NCBI GenBank assembly: GCA_026929865.2
Contig: CM049404.1
Span: 13,166,501-13,230,500 of the forward strand
Direction: 5' to 3'
DNA: 64,000 bases
Source of the DNA: Hyperoplus lanceolatus
Taxonomy: Eukaryota > Chordata > Actinopteri > Uranoscopiformes > Ammodytidae
Part shown: positions 12,501 through 23,108 of the stretch, in pieces
How the letters are laid out: the number at the start of each line of letters is the position of its first letter
Numbering within the stretch: the stretch's first letter is position 1
Program-made: the position numbers and the translations under genes
Notes under the pieces: model-generated
Databases searched by the model: none
Seen by the model: only the letters and a program-made list of their open reading frames with translations
Told to the model about the DNA's origin: nothing

Positions 12501-14622
12501 TTGGGCTTGTACGGCTTCTTCTGGGACAGGCTCATTATTCTTCATTGATGATGTAACACATGATGGCAACAGCAAAATGAACTCAGAAGTTTACAGAAAC
12601 ATTTTGTCTGACAATTTAAGGAAAGATGCAACCAAACTGATTGGAAGATCCTCCATCATGCAGCAAGATATTGACCCAAAACACAATGAAGGAGTTAATC
12701 AGGGGCAAGAAGTGAATGGTTTTAGACTGGCTAAGTCAATCTCCAGACTTAAACGCTATAGAGCATGCATTTTACCTGCTAAAGAGGAGACGTAAGAGAG
12801 TAACCCCCTAACACAAACAACAACTGAATAAGGCTGCGTTGAAAGCCTGGAAAAGCATCACAAAAGAAGAATGCAAACGTTTTGTGATGTCAATGGGTCA
12901 CAGGCTTGATGCGGTTATTGCAAGCAAAGGATTTGCGACAAAATAGTATGTTTTATTCACTTTAATTTATTTAAAGTCTATCTGTTCCAATACTTCTGCT
13001 CGCCTAAAAATGTGGTGTTCCTTTACAAATAATGATATCTTCTCAGTTGTGTATCAGATCCAGATGTGAATACCTGGAAATGAAAGCTGAAATGTTGAGC
13101 TATTATCTCATATTCATCTTTTGGTGTAAAACCCAAATGTTTCCAGTCTACAGCAAAAATAAAGGAATTGGCCTCAGTGTTCCGATACTTATGGAGGGGA
13201 CTGTATAAAGGCTAAAAAAAAAATTAGACACAGAGAACATGTAAAAACACAATCCTACTCACTTGTTAACACTTTCACCACGACAGGCATCTTCTGCTGG
13301 ATGACATTCTTGTAGGGGAAGCGGGCATTACAACAGTAATCAGTAGCAGAGTCATTGAAGAGGACGTTAGAGAAGTACAGATCTCCGTTAACTCCCATGG
13401 AAACCCTTTGGGTCTGCCTCACGGCCTGCATGGTGGGGAAAGCTGTCTGAATGGGCCAGTTGAAAGGTCTCGCATATGAGCCTGAAGTGAAACGTAAAAG
13501 AATGTAAGTGAAAATGTCTTGTTTGTTTAACAGCTCATTAAAATGCCTATCGTTGAGGCTCACTAAACCAAACTATCATGTAACTCCAGTGAGACACTCA
13601 CAGCTGGTCATCCAGTAGGTGTCAGGTCTAGGGGGGCCAGGTGGAGGGTCACAGGACAGGACCAGAGGCAGCCCCTCACTGACTACAACAGGCTCCAAAA
13701 TCTCTCTTGGCCACACAGGAGCTCCTACACATACACACACACGCACATACACACACATACACACGTACACATGTACACACACACACACACACACACATAC
13801 ATGTCTCCACTGAGCAGGATAGTCCGGTTTGTTGTTTTATGACAGTGTACATAAGTAAATCTTAACAGCAACCACCTCTTAGATGTCAGGCCCCATACCC
13901 GTTACTGATTTGGTTTCAAAAAAGCTAATCAACTACAAGATAAACATAAAGTATTATCTGCATGATGGCATTTTAATCCAAAGTCCAAATGTGTTACTCT
14001 ACATGTCAGAGGTACATCAGTGAGTAGATATACTATATACTGTAAATCCTGATCTTACTGTATAGTCGTAGCCTAATCTTGTTGGAGTATGCAGAGCCAT
14101 ATTCATTGGAGGCAATGCACTGATACTCTGCCTCATGCTGTTCTGGATTATTCCAGGCATAGATGTCCAGGGTCCCCGAGCGCCTTCGCATCGACGCATG
14201 AGGGTCACGTGCCACATTGTAATACTTCCCATTACGCCTCCACGAGAAGCTTCAAGATGGAGCCAGAAGTTTAAAGAAAGACAGAAAAACGGTGAGTGAA
14301 GATAATAATATCAGTGTGATCAAAGCTGTCGACTGGGCTGCTTGGGCTCTTACATGGGATGAGGGTTTCCTTTGGCTTCACATTCTATGACCATGGTGTC
14401 TTTAGGGTCAACAATATGCTCCTTCATGGATTGCTTTATAATGGTCGGGGGCTGCCTGACTGCATGCAGAGAAATCAGTATGTTCAAACTGTGATAAGAC
14501 AACATATATCACAAATGACAACATGCAAGTTCCGTTACTGACTCACCTTCCAGAGGGATGTCCAGAGTCCAAACACTCTGCCATAAAAGTAGCAGCAGCG
14601 TCGGTTCGACCAGGGCCCCCAT
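1241..14622 (-). CDS. nfasc: Neurofascin-type L1-family cell adhesion molecule
   Basis: This is a single-pass neuronal and glial adhesion protein that organises axon initial segments and nodes through ankyrin. I read 24 coding exons joining in phase: 14622-14547, 14459-14354, 14249-14059, 13724-13602, 13442-13263 (an acceptor at 13481 would add 13 residues), 11302-11191, 11077-10890, 10631-10500, 10395-10252, 9729-9618, 9416-9253, 9149-9002, 7038-6914, 6822-6721, 6598-6401, 5977-5907, 5794-5572, 4780-4665, 4096-3886, 3747-3625, 3284-3111, 2975-2844, 2756-2687, 1472-1241; about 1150 aa. Layout: signal peptide 1-22, six Ig domains 26-600 (two exons each), four FnIII domains 601-1006, membrane helix about 1019-1041, then a basic stop (KRSRGGKYP). 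FIGQY lies at 1117-1121, preceded by [12 protein letters not shown]; the C-terminus is IYSLA. There is no mucin-like segment, as in the glial NF155 form. SMRRRSGTL in Ig1, FPYSNYK in Fn3 and the SLA end are neurofascin-like, not NrCAM-like (NrCAM ends SFV). The neighbouring pnpla8 would instead predict nrcam. Family certain; paralogue probable. Confidence 0.88.
2087..2451. mobile_element. TTAA-flanked miniature transposon (MITE)
   Basis: TTAA at 2087-2090 and 2448-2451 bracket about 357 bp. The ends are inverted repeats: AGGCACCCTGTGAAGTTTTT at the left, and the right end in reverse complement reads AGTTGCCCTGTGAAGTTGTC. TTAA duplication points to a piggyBac- or Kolobok-like mobiliser; no transposase is inside. 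It lies in the last intron of the adhesion gene. Confidence 0.75.
6011..6316. mobile_element. TTAA-flanked miniature transposon (MITE)
   Basis: TTAA at 6011-6014 and 6313-6316. The ends form an imperfect inverted repeat of about 25 bp sharing the segment CATTTTGGGA/GATATTTTGGGA after AAAGG. The inside contains the AAGCTAAGCTAA type of sequence common in fish interspersed repeats. It makes up most of the 423-nt intron between the Fn1 and Fn2 exons of the adhesion gene. Confidence 0.7.
7417..8680 (+). mobile_element. hAT DNA transposon fragment with BED zinc finger
   Basis: A perfect 8-bp target duplication, CTCTAGGC, lies at 7417-7424 and 8673-8680. The element itself (7425-8672, 1248 bp) begins CAGGGGTGTCCAAACT and ends with its imperfect inverse, AGTTTGAACACCCCTG in reading order. 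Near the right end, about 8488-8575 on the plus strand, a short peptide has the BED-finger spacing CLIC...HDETKH seen at the N-terminus of hAT (Charlie-like) transposases. The catalytic part is missing, so the copy is non-autonomous. It sits in the intron between the two Ig6 exons of the adhesion gene. Confidence 0.88.
8767..8825. repeat. (GT)n/(GA)n microsatellite
   Basis: A short GT run is followed by a (GA)n tract with GAAA interruptions. It lies just outside the right duplication of the hAT copy, in an intron. Confidence 0.95.
9432..9555. repeat. (CA)n microsatellite beside a 3' splice site
   Basis: A (CGCA)n then (CA)n tract of about 124 bp. In the sense of the adhesion gene it is (TG)n and ends about 14 nt before the AG acceptor of the second Ig5 exon (first exon base 9416), where the polypyrimidine tract would normally be. 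Confidence 0.97.
10674..10885. mobile_element. Miniature hAT-like element with 8-bp duplication
   Basis: The target duplication AGTGTGTC is at 10674-10681 and 10878-10885. The element (10682-10877, 196 bp) has inverted ends GGTAACACTTTACA and, from the right end, TGTAACACTTTACA. Sub-terminal TTAGTTAGTTAAGG motifs are also inverted. It has no coding capacity. It fills most of the 258-nt intron between the Ig3 and Ig4 exons, and its right duplication overlaps the splice donor of exon 10890-11077. Its ends match those of the large fold-back at 18527-21002. Confidence 0.85.
11713..13205. mobile_element. Palindromic Tc1-like transposon
   Basis: TA duplications flank 11715-13203. The outermost ends, CAGTCCCCTCCATCAGTATC and its inverse, are terminal inverted repeats, but the homology runs far inward. 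The left arm (11715 to about 12373) is a diverged reverse complement of the right arm (about 12553-13203), with a single spacer of about 180 bp. The spacer and right arm, plus strand, encode the middle and end of a Tc1 transposase ([19 protein letters not shown], then NSEVYRNIL, then a QQD..DPKH remnant). The N-terminal DNA-binding half is absent. The left arm carries a second copy of the 3' half on the minus strand, with recognisable [12 protein letters not shown]. Both copies are frameshifted. It lies in the intron between Ig2 and Ig3. Confidence 0.88.
13728..13801. repeat. (CA)n microsatellite beside a 3' splice site
   Basis: An interrupted (CA)n tract. In the sense of the adhesion gene it is (TG)n and runs to within a few bases of the acceptor of the first Ig2 exon (first exon base 13724), again replacing a pyrimidine tract. 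Confidence 0.95.
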
Positions 14623-15628
14623 CTTCACTGTGCATGGAATCCAGCAAACACTTTGCCTCACCAATTGTCCTGCTCTCAAATTAAATGAAGAACAATATAA
14701 GAAATCTACTGCAATACATTCATGCTATGCGTGGTTAAAATCCAGAACAAGTATACTATATAAGAAACTTCTTATCACTGATTTTACTGAACATCTGACA
14801 GTGTAGGAAAAACTACTCATATCTTTGAAAATAAATAAAAAAATAGAGTACACAAAACGTACATAAATATTATCAGCATAATATACTTAGAGATTATAAA
14901 GAAAGAGAACTCACTGTTTTATTATATCTTAAATTATAAGATCGTTATTACCGATTTCTTAAAGGGCAAGTGACATTTCAATGCAGCAGCTCTGTAGTTT
15001 AATCCAGTGATCCCTGGAAAGGTACAACACATAACTCTAAGGGGCCTCTTGGGATGATTAATACAAGATTTCGTATTAGCTTCTCCTAAATATTGTATTA
15101 CTTGACCTATTGTGTGTCAAAGTTATTTAAATGAAACCATAATGAAGAATAACTAATCTGCTAAAAACTCAGACTTTCTCATAAAGAAAAGGTATGGAAT
15201 AACCGGTTTAATATATTGCATTGTGTTGTATATTGTTGTCTCTTTCAGAGTGCTTAGACTTAGAGCTTTAAATCCCTTTAAATCTGAAAAGTAACTATCA
15301 ATGAAATAAAGAAGAGTAGAAGTGGCATCAAATTAAGTACCTCAGCATTGTCCTTATTGATACTGCCAATCAGATTATCTAACTAATGTTTTTTAAATGT
15401 GGTGATTAAACTGTGTTTCATGAAGTGCCATGATGAAAATCAACTTCTTGAATGTCTGACAGGATCAGATTGTAGCAAACTGTATGCAACAAAACAAAAA
15501 AAATCCTAAAAGCACAACATAGGATGTCTCTTTTCAAAATATTTTCATAATGTGATTTCTATAAATAAACAATGAACGGTGCATGGGTCACATTGGTATG
15601 ATCAGAACGAAAAGTTGTCAGTACGTAC
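14623..15628. other. 5' leader and first intron of the adhesion gene
   Basis: On the minus strand a GAGAGCAG acceptor just upstream of the start codon (about 14675) probably begins the exon that carries the ATG. The remainder is AT-rich intron with no recognised repeat or gene. Confidence 0.4.
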
Positions 15629-15850
15629 CTCTGTAATGTACGGTCAAATCAGGGCTCTCTCCTCCCCCATCCCCGTAGCTTCCCCAATGCTCCGATAATT
15701 CCAATCCACAAAATTATTCTTGTTTGTGCAGTAAACCAATTAATGTCTTCAGTCCTTCAAATATCAGGTCAAGAACCCCCAGAGGAGTTGATACACTTGA
15801 GTAATGGAGTTTCTGTCTGTCACTGCCACTTACACTCTGCCCACCCATCT
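15629..15850 (-). other. Possible noncoding first exon of the adhesion gene
   Basis: On the minus strand a donor GTACGT at 15628-15623 follows a more GC-rich stretch containing a short GGGGATGGGGGAGGAGAG run, with no long reading frame. L1-family genes usually have noncoding leader exons. The 3' edge is set by the donor; the 5' edge is a guess. Inference only. Confidence 0.35.
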
Positions 15851-17840
15851 CATGAATAATGAATGAGCGCCATACACCACCTACTCATCACCCACTGCAC
15901 TTCACTGTTCTGACCAGGCTCTCAAAATGCTGAACAATTCATCTTCATCAAACACAGTCACAAAGTTTGTCGGCACAATAAGTAAACTGAAATTTAAAAA
16001 TAAAATAGAATCTTGTCGTTATTCTATAAACAGTTGTGGAAGGAAATCACGTATTTTACTTCTGTCTTGTTTTTTTCACTCTCCTCACTAAATAATGTTT
16101 GCTTTGACCTGGTCCAGTTTTGATAAAATCAGTTTGGTTTATGCCAACTGAATGCACAAAACAATTTGCATTCTTGTTGGTTTTGATGACATCAAAATGT
16201 GGGCTTCATTGTTGACTGGAGGGAACCGGGGAACAGAGCATGAAAGCAATGTTTGTTTCTCTCATATGAATTTTACATGCGGCAAATCTCAAATCACATG
16301 ACTCCAGCGCTATAGCCCTGGACAAAGCATGAAAATAGCCAACATTCAAATTGTTCTCACTTACAGTTTGTTTATTACTTCTCACTGTAAACCTTCTGTG
16401 ATAAAAAAATAAAACATCTTAAATTCCCCTCACAAAGCCCTTGTATTTTTCAGTTTTCCATAATACGAATTTGAGCTTATGATCTTTTTTGTAAAACAGA
16501 TTTTTTAGCCATTCACATTCATATCCTCAGAGGAAGAGGTTATTACCATTCAGCTGCAAACAATCTACGGGGGAAGGAGCAGTTTTCTTTTCTAGAAACA
16601 GTGCCAAAGATGCAGGAGAAGCTGTATTTGTGTGAGACAAAAGCTATTCTCACGGCTGTCGACAGAGTACTGACCTGTGTAGGCTTTCAGGCATGCACAC
16701 TGGGCTGCATACAAACCAGCACTGACTGGGCTACACAATAGCTTGGTGGTGGGGAGGGTGATGAAGTTAAACTTGCAATTATAGTTTGTATAAATAATAT
16801 TACTCATCATAAGGGATGTTACATCTTTTCATTCATATCTGAAATGAGCATGAGAGAACTTGTGACGTAAACCTGCATCCTCTGGCACTGGTGCCACCCT
16901 CTATGCTCACAACTGACACCCAACTTGACTTGCCCAACACAGAAAACAAAAGCAGAAGGGGTATGTCAAGCTTCTTGGCTCTCAGAATGGGCTTCCCCCC
17001 CCTGTACATAGAACTGAAGCAGGCCTGGCAGTGAGCAGTGATCAGTGCCATGCACCAGATTGCACAGTGAAGGGGCCGAGAGGCAGACAGAGCCAGCTCA
17101 GTGACGACAAGAAGGTCTCTATGCTCGTGGGTCTCCTTTGGCACGTGTGCCCAGGGCCTGGATAAGAGCAGATGGCCTGTGGGAGAGAGTATTCAGCTGC
17201 ACAAGCTGCCTGTTCAGACTCAGAACACCTATCATTTGTACTGTGACGTCACTGTATCAGGGAAAGCACAAGAAGAGGATAGAGAGAAACTCCTGGAAGA
17301 GCAGGACACTGTGCCACATTAAGTCACTGGCACTGTGCAATAAAAAAAATGTTGTCTCACCAACTTGCGACACGGGGATTGTGACCCTATGGCAAGGTAG
17401 CACTAAATTAAGGCAACAACGTTGTAGTTTCTCAAAAGCATCCTGTAATAGGAATACTCATAATCAGCTTCATTGGTCTAGTATGTGTACACATACAAAG
17501 GATGTGTTCCTCGTTTTCAATGTACTCACACACAGTTCCAGGAACAGAGAAAGCTAAAAATAGACAAAGGCTACAGCTAGAAACAAGGACAACAAAGATT
17601 GGTAAAAAAAAACATGTGCTCATGCTTATAGTCTTACAATACCAATGCTAACCTTGAGATGTTAAGTAAGTATAATCTTTCCCATGTTCACCATTAGTTT
17701 TGCCTGTTGGCAAGCTAACATTTCCTAATGGGTTCATTCCAATGTTCCCAGGGCTCAATGTTCCAAGGTTTATATTGGACCAAATAGGACATAATTAATC
17801 CCACAGCCCTATGTTCCTGAAATTGGTGATTAGGTACAGT
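15851..17840. other. Upstream noncoding DNA, nothing recognised
   Basis: This holds no gene I recognise. Short open frames on both strands show no domain or splice support. Candidate promoter and enhancer DNA for the adhesion gene would lie here, but I see no decisive motif. Confidence 0.35.
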
Positions 17841-18554
17841 TCAGGGGCCTCATTTATCAACAGTGCGTAGAAAAGGTTCTAAATTCACTCTTACGAATGA
17901 AATTTAGTATGTGCTTAAGTACAAAAAAATCGGTATTTATCAAACGTGCGCTGGCCTATCGTACGCACACCAGGGGTTCTCGAAACAAACTCAACAGGCC
18001 CGCCTCTTTTTTGATCTTGTTCAACATAACACAACCGCTCAGAACTAACCGGTTCACGAAGGAAGTTATCAACCTCTTATGTTGAACGAGGGTTTCGGTT
18101 CAGGTCTGTGGCGTCCCATGAAAGGGGGGTTGACCCGTCTTTTACGCCCCGCACAGACTGAACGTCTGTGCCGCTAACTTTACACAAACGGACCTTGCAA
18201 GCAGCTGAGTAAAAAAAAAAGTGCGCGCTAACTCCTCAAGAGGAATAGTTTGAAAAAATCTTACTGCAAATAAGGAGAGAGTGGAATGTTGTCAGAAAAT
18301 TTGGCTACTGAATTGTTAATTTATTTTACATCGTTCTTGCAGTGCGTAACGTGACATTATAAAGCATTAGGTTGACTCGTTTAAACAGTCACCTTTAGCC
18401 TAGTTGATAATCCTACACTTAAGAATCTGATTTAAGTCTGACACTGTCCCCTTGAATGATAGCATAGCCTATGTGGAAAATCACTAGTTTTGGGCCACTG
18501 TCCACATCAAAATTAATACAAATTTGGGTAACCTTTACAATAAGGTACACAAAA

Positions 18555-19690
18555 AAGAGTAGTTATCCTTTTGAAAAGAGTAGTTCCCTTTTGAAAGGTT
18601 AGTTCCCTTTCAAAGGTTGTTACCCTTTTCAAAAAGAGTAGTTCCCTTTTTGAAAAGAGAGTTACCCTTTTTGAAAAGGTGTTCCCTTTTTGAAAGGTTC
18701 CCTTTTTTCCTTTAAGTTAGTTACCCTTTTGAAAAGGGTTCCCTTTTCAAAGAGTTTCCCTTTTGAAAGGTTTTCCCTTTTCAAGGTTGTTCCCTTTTCA
18801 AAGGTTTCCCTTTTTGAAAGGTGTTCCCTTTTTGAAAGGTTTCCCTTTTTGAAGGGTTCCCTTTGAGGTGTTCCCTTTTGAAGGTTGTTCCCTTTTGAAA
18901 AGTTCTTTTCAAAGTTTCCCTTTTGAAAAGTTGTTCCCTTTTCAAAGGTTGTTCCCTTTTCAAAGAGTGTTCCCTTTTCGAAAAGAGTGTTCCCTTTTTG
19001 AAAGGTGTTCCCTTTTGAAAGGTAGTTCCCTTTTGAAAAGGTTGTTCCCTTTTGAAAAAGGTTAGTTCCCTTTTCAAAAGAGTGTTCCCTTTTTGAAAAG
19101 GTGTTCCCTTTTGAAAAGAGTGTTCCCTTTTTGAAAAGGTAGTTCCCTTTTGAAAAGGTTAGTTACCCTTTTGAAAAGGTAGTTCCCTTTTCAAAAGGTG
19201 TTCCCTTTTGAAAAGGTTGTTCCCTTTTCAAAAGGTTGTTCCCTTTTCAAAAGAGGTTCCCTTTTCAAAAGGTGTTCCCTTTTTGAAGGTGTTCCCTTTT
19301 GAAAGGTAGTTCCCTTTTGAAAGGTTAGTTACCCTTTTGAAGGTGTTCCCTTTTGAAAAGGTTAGTTCCCTTTTGAAAAGGTAGTTCCCTTTTCAGGTGT
19401 TCCCTTTTGAAAAGGTAGTTCCCTTTTGAAAAGGTGTTCCCTTTTCAAAAGAGTGTTCCCTTTTTGAAAGAGTGTTACCCTTTTGAAAAGGTAGTTCCCT
19501 TTTCAAAAAGTGTTCCCTTTTAAAAAGGTTAGTTCCCTTTTGAAAAGGTAGTTCCCTTTTCAAAGGTTAGTTACCCTTTTCAAAAGAGTAGTTCCCTTTT
19601 GAAAAGGCTGTTACCTTTCAAAAAGGTAAGTTTACCTTTCAAAAAGTAAGTTTACCTTTTTAAAAGGTAAGTTAACCTTCAAAAAAGTAT
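18555..19690. repeat. Minisatellite array, left arm
   Basis: About fifty units of 17-24 bp of the form GTTCCCTTTTGAAAAG, alternating with TTAGTTACCCTTTTGAAAAG. Each unit holds a small palindrome, CTTTTGAAAAG or CTTTTCAAAAG. Units differ by small gains and losses of A and T. Long open frames across the array are repeat artefacts. Confidence 0.95.
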
Positions 19691-20035
19691 TTACTGGTAA
19701 ACAGACTGGGTATACTATATTAATGAAGCATTAGGTAATGGATAAGTAATTATCAGTTAATAAGCTCTATTTACCCCCTTGGTTTCCATTCAATAAAATA
19801 GGCCACCAGTTATCATATAATGTTTTAATGATATTCCAATATACTTTCATCAAAGTATATTCTGTATGTAAGGTTTGTCGCGCTGCAGGGTCCTTACATT
19901 TGCCATTCTTGTTTCAGTCATCTTAAAGGTGGCTTGTGTCCCACGCTGGATGGATCGTTAATGAGTTTTTACTCATTGACATATGATAACTGAACCATAA
20001 CTTACCGTTACTGCATGTTTACCTGCCAGAGAATA

Positions 20036-20975
20036 AAAAGTACTAACCTTTTCGAAAAGGGTACTAACCTTTTCAAAGGGTACTAACCTTTTCAAAAGGG
20101 TACTACTCTTTTCAAAGGGTAACTACTCTTTTTGAAAAGGTAACTACTCTTTTGAAAGGGTAACTAACCTTTCAAAGGGTACTACTCTTTTTGTAAAGGG
20201 TAACTACTCTTTTCAAAGGGTAACTAACCTTTTCAAAAGGGTAACTAACCTTTTAAAAGGGTACTACTCTTTTCAAAGGGTAACTACTCTTTTCAAAAGT
20301 GTACTACTCTTTTGAAAAGGGTAACTCTCTTTTCAAAGAGTAACTACTCTTTCAAAAGGGTAACTACTCTTTTCAAAAAGGGTAACTACTCTTTTCAAAA
20401 GTGTAACTACTCTTTTCAAAAAGGGTAACTACTCTTTTCAAAAGAGTAACTACTCTTTTCAAAAGGGTAACTACTCTTTTCAAAAGGGTAACTACTTTTT
20501 TCAAAAAGGGTAACTACTCTTTTTGAAAAGGGTAACTACTCTTTTTGAAAAGGGTAACTACTCTTTTCAAAAGAGTAACTACTCTTTTCAAAAAGGGTAA
20601 CTACTCTTTTCAAAAGGGTAACTACTCTTTTCAAAAAGGGTAACTACTCTTTTTGAAAAGGGTAACTACTCTTTTTGAAAAGGGTAACTACCCTTTTCAA
20701 AAGGTTAACTAACCTTTTCAAAAGGGTAACTAACCTTTTTAAAAGGGTAACTACTCTTTTCAAAAAGGGTAACTACTCTTTTTGAAAAGGGTAACTACTC
20801 TTTTTGAAAAGAGTAACTACTCTTTTCAAAAGGGTAACTAACCTTTTCAAAAGGGTAACTAACCTTTTAAAAAGGGTAACTACTCTTTTCAAAAAGGGTA
20901 ACTAACCTTTTAAAAAGGGTAACTACTCTTTTCAAAAGGGTAACTAACCTTTTTAAAAGGGTAACTACTCTTTTT
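20036..20975. repeat. Minisatellite array, right arm (inverted sense)
   Basis: Units of about 21-23 bp of the form GGGTAACTACTCTTTTCAAAA, more regular than the left array and in the opposite sense (AACTACTC here against GAGTAGTT at the start of the left array). Clusters of GTAACTAACC variants point to local higher-order duplication. Confidence 0.95.
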
Positions 20976-22864
20976 TTGTGTACCTTATTGTAAAGTGTTA
21001 CCCAAATTTGATTTAGATTTAGGCTAATGGCCCTTTATTTTCATCTTATAAATACCATTAAAATAATTTGCCTAGATACAAAACCTGTAGTCTGTATTTT
21101 CCGGACAAATATGAATCTACTGTGAGAAGCTTAACCTGCAGCGAACTGTGACAGCTGTCACCTGTCACGTCCCAACTGTAATCGCTACTGATGAAAAGAA
21201 ATAAGCCTACAGTGAAATAATGTTGCAACCTGTGATTTTATAGAACGCTTCATTAAGAGCGAGTGTGTGTAGATCGCCAGGTAAAATCATTTGAGGTGAG
21301 AGCATAGAGTGGCGCTGCATACAGTAAGTCTAGGCTATTTTACATTTTCTGCATCAATAACTATGCATGTGGCAAAAGCCTCGTTTCGTTAATTAACTTG
21401 CTGATCAAAAAGTTTACTGATTTATCTAGTTTACTCAGTGAAAAGTATCGCTCAGACAATATAGTTAGGTCCGCAGAATTTTAAAATGTGTAGTTTCCTT
21501 AAAGGGCAGCGCTCTAAGAGCCGAATTTAAGCTCAAACTCTGGAACAAAAACTGGTCTGGGCAGGTTAGCCGTGCAGCCTCTGTTACCACGGTGATCTAG
21601 CCAGGTAGGAAAACTCTGGCTTTAGACTCAACAGACCTCGCTCAGCCCTTAATCTCGCTTCGTAGTATACTCCTCAGTAAATCATCAATCTTGATAAATC
21701 CCACATGTTCTTAAGTACCATGCTCGTTCACGCTCAGACCATTTGCATTCAGAAACGCCTCCAATTAACCAAATATGGTGGTCACAACACATCCCTTTAT
21801 CAACCATGTGAATGTGTTTTATCCCTCTCCGCTACAATGGCAAAGAGGGCAACGAAAAGAAACTTCTCCAACACATAAATGGACAAACCCTTGTAAACGA
21901 GGTTGAATCAAAGCAAAACATATTTTGTTGGCTCACTTAGTGCAGGCATTAAAACAAAAGAAAGCTTGCTTCATGGGAAAATGTGATATTTTCGAGCAAG
22001 TTGTAAGGCAACAGCATTGTTTGGGGTCCGCGATCTGACAACTTTACGTGCAGTCATTCATAAACTCTCTCAATAAATAAGAAATGAAGATAAGTTTCTA
22101 ACAACATTAGAGTTACTAATACTAAGTGAAATGAGTGATTGGCGAGTCTGGCGAGTCACCGCGGCTCGTCCAGCTCACAGCTGAGTGCTGTCAGATGAGA
22201 CGCACATAGAGCATCGGAGGGATCCTCCGCTTCAAAATATGTAAACGTGTGACACATTTAATGAATAATCAATTAGAGCTTACCTAAAAATAAGTGAGCC
22301 ATATAACTATGTATTGCATTTAGGATCTTAGCTCATTTGGACGCTGTTTTGACCGTCTGTTTTCATTGATGTATTGGCGATTTTATATCTACTTCAGTTT
22401 CATCACTGAGTCGTGATCAGTGTTCTTAAAGAAACTTAGATTATAAAACATGAGGTCCAAAACACAGATGATGATTAAACAAACAAATGTATGACTTTAT
22501 ATTACCCTAGAAATGCACGGGTGGATTTGACGCGTGGCGATTATAGATATAAAGAGAACGCTGGCAGTTCTAGTGTTAATGCAGACGTTGAAACTCTTAA
22601 ATGCTTTGCTTTGTGCTTGTAATATCGCTATTCTACCACTATATTCTGTTCGTAAGCATGGTCAGAGTTGTGCTTATATTTACAAACATTCATAAGTCTA
22701 AGTACATTTTGGTAAATTCCATACTTTGCGTGGAAATGTTCTTACGCCCTACTTACGCACAGATTTGTCCATAAGTACGGTTGATAAATGAGGCCCCTGG
22801 CATCACAGCTGGGTGGTTTGGGATAGGGTAAGGGGACAAGGAGAGGTTAGAATACCAGTGAAAT

Positions 22865-22878
22865 ACACACACACACAT

Positions 22879-22940
<62 letters not shown>
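22865..22940. repeat. (CA)n microsatellite
   Basis: A near-pure CA tract interrupted once by ATGC, just outside the right end of the 5-kb element. Confidence 0.96.
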
Positions 22941-22945
<5 letters not shown>

Positions 22946-23108
22946 GATAGGGCACATTGAGCCCTGGGAATATTAATACACTCCCTAGCTAATCAGCACT
23001 TAATAAAAAAATACGGATGAGTTTGATGTATGGTATGAAATAAGTTTTTAAGGTGAATCATCTGAATGGAAGGTGTGAATGCTGATACAGTTGTAGACCC
23101 ATCCCACT

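Larger units (their letters stand above)
18519..21010. mobile_element. Fold-back element built from palindromic minisatellites
   Basis: The palindromic octamer CAAATTTG stands at 18519-18526 and 21003-21010 and looks like an 8-bp target duplication. Inside, the ends read GGTAAC..CTTTACAATAAGG then TACACAAAAAA at the left, and the same in reverse complement at the right (GGTAACACTTTACAATAAGG). Two tandem arrays follow in opposite sense, separated by about 350 bp of single-copy DNA (19690-20035). The ends match the miniature hAT-like copy at 10682-10877, so it is probably an expanded relative of that family. No transposase is present. Confidence 0.8.
17841..22799. mobile_element. Five-kilobase terminal-inverted-repeat element, unassigned family
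   Basis: The two ends read CAGGGGCCTCATTTATCAAC inward from 17841 and, on the minus strand, from 22799: a perfect inverted match over 20 bases. Sub-terminal GCGTA/TACGC and CTTAAGTAC motifs recur near both ends. I see no transposase and no convincing target duplication (left flank GTACAGTT, right flank GCATCACA), so superfamily is left open. The middle is occupied by the fold-back element 18527-21002. Bases 21003-22500 hold no recognisable coding region. Confidence 0.65.

Noticed and set aside
16833-17144. 103-residue minus-strand open frame upstream of the adhesion gene
   Set aside because: It has no recognisable domain, signal or splice sites, and overlapping frames on the other strand are equally open.
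18781-19077. Long open frames encoding FQKGT/KREQP repeats
   Set aside because: They are produced by translating the minisatellite in any frame and have no start context, domain or splice support.
18555-20975. CRISPR-like alternation of repeat units
   Set aside because: There are no unique spacers; every interval is a variant of the same short palindromic unit, and the host is a vertebrate. It is minisatellite DNA.
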